Source: Taxillus chinensis | Lineage: Eukaryota > Streptophyta > Magnoliopsida > Santalales > Loranthaceae | Length of the DNA stretch: 64,000 nt | NCBI GenBank assembly: GCA_023512835.1 | Contig: CM042086.1 | Span: 6,854,299 to 6,918,298, forward strand | Direction: 5' to 3' | Shown: one piece after another, positions 59,324 to 64,000 of the stretch | How positions within the stretch are numbered: the stretch's first letter is position 1 | How the letters are laid out: the number at the start of each line of letters is the position of its first letter | The notes under the pieces: generated by a model | Told to the model about the DNA's origin: nothing | What the model saw: only the letters and a program-made list of their open reading frames with translations | Database searches by the model: none | Made by a program: the position numbers and the translations under genes

Positions 59324-61105
59324 GACATTATATAAAACGCGCTTACAATATTTCCACTTGCTTTGCACATAACGTGCATAAAAGCCTTAGACTCAGGGCG
59401 CCACTCGAACTTGTAGAGTGGGGTAGGCTCCGCCCTAAGCAGATTCCGGGCGCAGTACCTCAGCGGCATCTCCGGCACGAGGATATAATTCCGAGTCACG
59501 GCGAACGAGTGGACCCACCCCGGTGACGCGCCGCCGCGGCACCTCACCCTCCCCACCACCTTCCGCTCGTTCGTCCCGGCCTCCATCCTCACCGCCAAGT
59601 AACCCGGGTCCACTAGGTCCGGCAGGAGGGTCACCAGATCCGACTCGGTTACCACCGGGTGGGCCGAGTGCACCAGCCCGCCAAGCGAGTCATGGTACTC
59701 GAACCTGCCTACTGTTTCCAGCGTGCTCGGGTCTATCACGATGGAACCCTTGACGGTTTCGGTGAAGCACACCACCCGGCCGTCCCCGAGACGGACTACA
59801 CCGGTGTTTGCGTTGTCGGTCAATGAGTCGCCGGAGAGCAGGCCGACGAGCTCGCCGGCGTAGGCGAGGAAGCTGCCGTTGGTTCGGGGAACCTCGGAGA
59901 ACTCGCGGTAGCAGACCCTCTGGTTTTGGATTGCGGCTTTGTATGCGTCTGATTGCAGCTGCCGGTGGCCTGCGACAAGGCGGCCGCCGCGGAAGTTGAG
60001 GCGGACAAGCAAAGCGTAGCCGTCGAAGAGGTGCCGGAAGCCGTAGTCGCCGATGTGCCAAAGGCCAGGGCCGTTCCTCAGGTACGTTCCATTCTGCGGT
60101 TAATATTTTCTCAATTAAAATAATATAATTTTGATATATTATCATGCATTAACCGTAAAAGATTTAAACTCATGGATATATTTATTTATTTATTCATTGA
60201 GTTTATATATATATATATCAAGTGATTTTTGCTGATATTGTGGCACATCATCGATCATTAGCATATATCAGGATTCCTTCTTGTCAAATCACCTCATAAA
60301 GTCATAATAAAATAATAAATATATCAAAATTGTGTGAGTGACATTTCAAGTTTTGACATAGGTATAAAAGTAGCTTATTTATATATTGTCATAGGTGAAT
60401 AATACACTTAGTAATAATTAAATATAGATAAAAAGTTAATTAGTTATATTATCAGCAATAATAATAGTAATAGGTAAGTTTACCTAAATTTATAACTATT
60501 GCTAAAATATCACATCACCCAAATATTTGATAAAACCTAAAATACCCTTGTCTTTTTCACCCTCAAGCATATAAGATAGGGATAGATTGAGTCAAATAAA
60601 ATTAAGCAATAATTTTTAAAATTTAGTAAGGAAAATGGTGTTAGTTAAAGCTATTTTTATTTAGTTATTTATTACTTTAGCTGACATCTAAAACGTGATA
60701 ACAATTTAATTAAAATTAATAAAGTATTTTTAAGTTTCTGCATGTGTCTTTTGGTTTATGCGTGCTTATATTAAAAGATATATATATATATATATATACC
60801 AGCCAAAGTGGTATGTGGCCTTCTACTTGAAGCTCTCCTTCCCATCGTTCCTGTCTGACGCTGGTCCATGCCGACAGCTTCCCATCACCACAACTCTCCC
60901 TGCTCACCGGCGGAGAATCAATCACCGCCGGGGACAAGCCACTCACAGTAGTAGTGGCAGCGACGGCAGCACCACTACATACTGCGAAGTACCTCCGAAC
61001 AGTGTTTTTGTTGAACAAAATGCTGCCTCTCGAATGTCCGGAAGCCCTCGGTTTGGACAGCTTGGAGTTATGGGTTTGGATGGCCGGAATTGTTATGGCA
61101 GCCAT
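57585..61105 (-). CDS. CCD8: Carotenoid cleavage dioxygenase 8 (strigolactone biosynthesis)
   Basis: In plastids CCD8 converts the 9-cis-apocarotenal made by CCD7 into carlactone, precursor of strigolactones, which restrain shoot branching and signal to soil fungi. Minus-strand exons: 61,105-60,800; 60,093-59,347; 59,110-58,917; 58,443-58,254; 58,009-57,907; 57,730-57,585. They join in frame to 561 aa, as expected. An N-terminal region rich in Ser/Ala/basic residues (about 1-70) fits a plastid transit peptide. Conserved blocks include WTSVRQERWEGEL, GTYLRNGPGLWHIGDY, SLTDNANTGVV, LRAEPTPLYKFEW and YACGARRPCNFPNT. The four iron-binding histidines of the dioxygenase family lie in VHSAH, WVHSF, TFHFINAY and YGLHGCW. 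Exon 2 is markedly GC-richer than the surroundings. Intron 2 holds a GT/AT microsatellite. A TATA-like box lies 80-90 bp upstream of the ATG. The last codons were also copied to 56,188-56,199. Confidence 0.96.
59274..59321. repeat. (GT)n(AT)n microsatellite in CCD8 intron 2
   Basis: A GT run is followed by an AT run within the intron between exons 2 and 3; a second AT run lies at about 59,181-59,199. Confidence 0.9.
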
Positions 61106-61185
61106 TAAGGATCGTGAAGTGAGATAGAGAGTCGATTTGTTGTTTTGAACACACGATAATAATTAATGTTATAAGGCCGTTGACA

Positions 61186-61194
61186 TATTTATAG
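61186..61194 (-). promoter_or_regulatory. TATA box of CCD8
   Basis: Read on the minus strand this is CTATAAATA, a good plant TATA box 81-89 bp before the CCD8 start codon. That places the transcription start roughly 50 bp before the ATG if spacing is typical. Confidence 0.6.
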
Positions 61195-61408
61195 GAGAAA
61201 AAAAAACAGAAGTTTGGCAAAAGTTATAGCAATTGCTTTGATAATAATTAAATCCATCCATGCACAGAATATTGATTTGTTTTTGATTCGATTGTGTCAC
61301 TAGCAATTGCTTCATACAGTTATGGCAAATAAAAAATGATAATGGGTCTATTTGGACGTGTAGACTCTTTAATTGGAACGCAAGGCCGGCAATGGTTGGG
61401 GGTAATGG

Positions 61409-61438
61409 TTGACTCCGTGACTTGACATATATGTTGAC
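61409..61438. promoter_or_regulatory. Cluster of three W-box cores upstream of CCD8
   Basis: TTGAC occurs at 61,409-61,413, 61,422-61,426 and 61,434-61,438, about 305-335 bp before the CCD8 start. TTGAC is the core bound by WRKY factors. Three in 30 bp is denser than chance would usually give, but function is inferred only. Confidence 0.4.
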
Positions 61439-61511
61439 TTAAATATATTGGATATAAAATATTTTCAAAGAAATCAAAGATTGTCCATAGACATGAAATT
61501 TTAAAAATAAT

Positions 61512-62165
61512 ATTTGCAAACGTCGTTATGTTATCGTTATATTTTCGATTGATGTGATAATTAATATGTCGGTAAAATTATTTAAAATTTAATGCGTCGT
61601 GCATCACATCTGAAATAGAAAGAAAGAGAGCGGGAGAGGGAGGAAGGAGCCTCGATCAGTGCATCTGGACAAGAGAAGATAGAAATATGACATAAAATCT
61701 AAATTTAGAGGCGAAAGAGTATGCTTTTTGAAATTCGAAAACATCAAACCCCCTACGGGAATTTGGGCGTCATACTTCTTGTCTATACCTACAAATTAGA
61801 AAAAAATGAGCTTAAATTGGACTACTGTGAGCAAAGTTACGATCATTTGAAGTTTTCATCGGAAAATACAGCTGATAGAACCAAGAAACCCGTAGATCTG
61901 GCTATAGGAGAGATGATTGATGTCTAATTGAGACTTGTTCGATGCCTGCTTGAGGCGTGCTCAAGGCTTACTCGAGTCTCAAGCTTGAACACGCCTTGAG
62001 CACGGCTCGAGCACGCCTCTAATAGGGTGGCTATGTGCCTGCTCGACGTATAGTCGAGCCTCAAGCTCGAGCACATCTCGAGCAAAGTGGCTCCGAGCAC
62101 ATATGCTTGTGCCCCTGTTTGATGCGTGCTCGAGCTTCCAAGAGCGCACCGAATCATAAAAAAAA
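61512..62165. repeat. Repeat B, uninterrupted relative of repeat A
   Basis: It aligns with 53,338-53,711 and then with 55,726 to about 55,890, in the same orientation. Its latter part (61,930-62,150) is a degenerate array of CTCGAGCA/TGCTCGAG words about 20 bp apart, with several local palindromes. It starts about 400 bp upstream of CCD8. Open frames here read through the array and are not genes. Confidence 0.8.
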
Positions 62166-64000
62166 AATGATGCGACTTATTTTATGTTAGCCGGAAATGG
62201 AAGGATACAATAATACCAATTATACCTGAAGTCCTCATGTTTTTTTTATTTTTTTCCATAAAAAACTAATACCACATCACTATACCAAAAAAAAAAAAGG
62301 TTAGTAGACGGTCATTGCCTTTTTTTTTTTTTTTTTTCCATAATCACTTTGGCGCCTTTATTTCTTAGTCTATATCCTTGTTTTGCGCAATATTATTTGT
62401 GTTTTAAGTTCAAAGATAATAACTACACAATAAGTTACTCATCCTTGCACAACTTTTTTGTAATATGTTTAACTGCAAAATTCTTATTCCTTCGATACTT
62501 TAAGGTATTGTGGTATAAAAAAGAATATTAATTCCTGAACTCTATATGATGCCTTAATTAATTTGTATATAAACATATAATGTACGCATATAATGTGTAT
62601 ATATACACGGTTATATAGTGTATACAGATAACGATAGATATATAATTATATTTTTATTATATCAATTATTATATATATTATATAAAATATGTAAAATAAA
62701 TAAATAATAAACATATACAGAAATTCTGGTGAAGACGTGGTAGTAGATAGATTTTGGTAATGATGTGGCATGGATATGCTGTGATAATGTAGCAGACTAG
62801 GATTAATGAAGTTGCTTTGATAATCATATGTGGCAGGTCAAAAATTCTGGTGATGACATGGCAGTTAGGACTGGATCTGCTGTGATCATATAACGCAGGC
62901 TATACATTTTGGTGATGACATGGCAGGCTATAGCTTCTAGCGATGACATGGTAGGCCAAAATTCTATTTTTAATCAATGAAATCAAATAAAAGCAACATA
63001 GATCAAGATTAAAATTATATCGCCCCTAATAGAATAGGGAAAATTATCCCATGACTGAAAACAAATCAAACATACAAATTATTGTCCACATACAAGATGA
63101 AGAATGAGGATTGTGGGTGGTAGATCACTCCAATTGTGCTCCATATGTATCTTGAAGTCATGTATATTTCCTCAGTGTAGTCAACCCTATGTTAATACTA
63201 ATTGCATTGTTAACTTTGTCCTAATACTACATTTCTCATGTTGTCCATTCTTTCTGATTAACCCTTAACCACCCCCAATATATATATATTGACTTTGGTG
63301 ATGTTGGCATGGCCGATGATTAGCTTACCACATTCGATAATTTGGGCCATTGCAACCAACACACTCTATTGTCGATAAGTTGTTCATTTGTGTGTCACAA
63401 CCTGTGTGGTCTTTTAGGTGTTAGAATCGAATGTTTAAGCTACGTATTATTAAACCTAAGGTGATAGAGATTGGAAGATCTAATACATGATGTCAATGGA
63501 TACTATTACGTTAGTGGGAGCTAGGAGGCCAATGGAGAAGTTGTTGCTTATATGGTAAATTATAACCTAATGTCCAACATAATTTAAAACTTAATGATAT
63601 TTCTTATCCGATATTACCTTATTCTATTTACCCTTTTGGGCTATTTTAGCTCACTTTTTTTTTATGATTTTTTCAAATCCCGAGTAATTAAAGGAATAAA
63701 TATTACTAAGATAAAGAGTCAAGAGATGCTTGGAAATAAAGTTATGTAAAATTTAAACATCTATTAATTTTGTCTGATAGATTGTGTGATGTTATGTGAT
63801 AATGAGTTATTAATACTTATTCTCTAAACTCATAAACTTGAAGATCTTGGATTGAATTTTATGTGATAATTGATGGTATGTTAATAATATAATCAATGAC
63901 TTAAAATTTATATCAGACTTATATATTTAATTTTATTAACACATTCGCTCTGTAAGTTCTTGATTTGGGGTCATTACATACGATCCTCTTGTTGTTCTTT
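62166..64000. other. Intergenic DNA at the window end
   Basis: AT-rich, with poly-A/T runs near 62,287 and 62,320. A degenerate short repeat containing GGTGATGACATGGCAG-like words occurs about five times at 62,728-62,960. No gene was recognised. The window may stop short of the next gene. Confidence 0.5.

Noticed and set aside
59690..60145. 151-codon minus-strand frame rich in Arg and Pro
   Set aside because: It is an out-of-frame shadow of CCD8 exon 2; the correct frame matches CCD8 throughout.

Overview
This is a stretch of nuclear DNA from a flowering plant. It is AT-rich and gene-poor, with spliced genes (GT-AG introns), plant-specific protein families, microsatellites and decayed plant transposable elements. 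The species cannot be read from the sequence. Nothing prokaryotic, organellar or CRISPR-like was seen, and no tRNA or rRNA gene was recognised by eye.

Four protein-coding genes can be followed exon by exon. (1) 27,847-32,628 (+) is a nine-exon hexokinase of the HKL1/HKL2-like clade with intact catalytic motifs, 505 aa. (2) 35,749-37,591 (-) is a six-exon ubiquitin-conjugating enzyme E2 of the UBC19/UBC20 (E2-C) type, 181 aa. (3) 43,891-50,293 (+) is a four-exon GT47 exostosin-family glycosyltransferase with a one-base frame break in exon 1 and a solo-LTR-like insert in intron 2. (4) 57,585-61,105 (-) is a six-exon carotenoid cleavage dioxygenase 8, 561 aa, a strigolactone biosynthesis gene. 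The exons of genes 1, 2 and 4 join in frame with no correction. Broken gene pieces include a homoserine dehydrogenase start (~11.0 kb), an LRR receptor-like protein 3' end (~39.3-39.8 kb, minus) and a GRAS-domain fragment (~51.5 kb).

Layout: 1-27 kb is intergenic. It holds a solo LTR (4,020-6,448), a PIF/Harbinger-type MITE with TTA target duplication (10,531-10,916), a suspicious duplication with a poly-G run (13,704-14,598), a tandem MITE pair (19.4-20.2 kb), and remnants of retrotransposon gag (25.7 kb) and copia RNase H (26.4-26.8 kb). 27-38 kb is the hexokinase/E2 pair. 38-43.8 kb is intergenic with the LRR pseudogene. 43.8-50.3 kb is the GT47 gene. 51-57.6 kb is a rearranged zone: GRAS fragment, GC-rich hAT-like repeat, a second solo LTR of the first family (53,712-55,725), and a tandem duplication whose breakpoint lies in the last codons of CCD8. 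57.6-61.1 kb is CCD8. Beyond it lies a second copy of the repeat that hosts the solo LTR, then featureless DNA.

The genes do not form a pathway. Two neighbour pairs, hexokinase with UBC19/20 and GT47 with CCD8, look like old conserved neighbourhoods, because related pairs are close together in Arabidopsis as I remember the locus numbers. I found no convincing new biological system. The observations most worth checking are the CCD8-tail duplication, the filled/empty pair of repeat copies flanking CCD8, and the likely assembly artefact at 13.7-14.6 kb.
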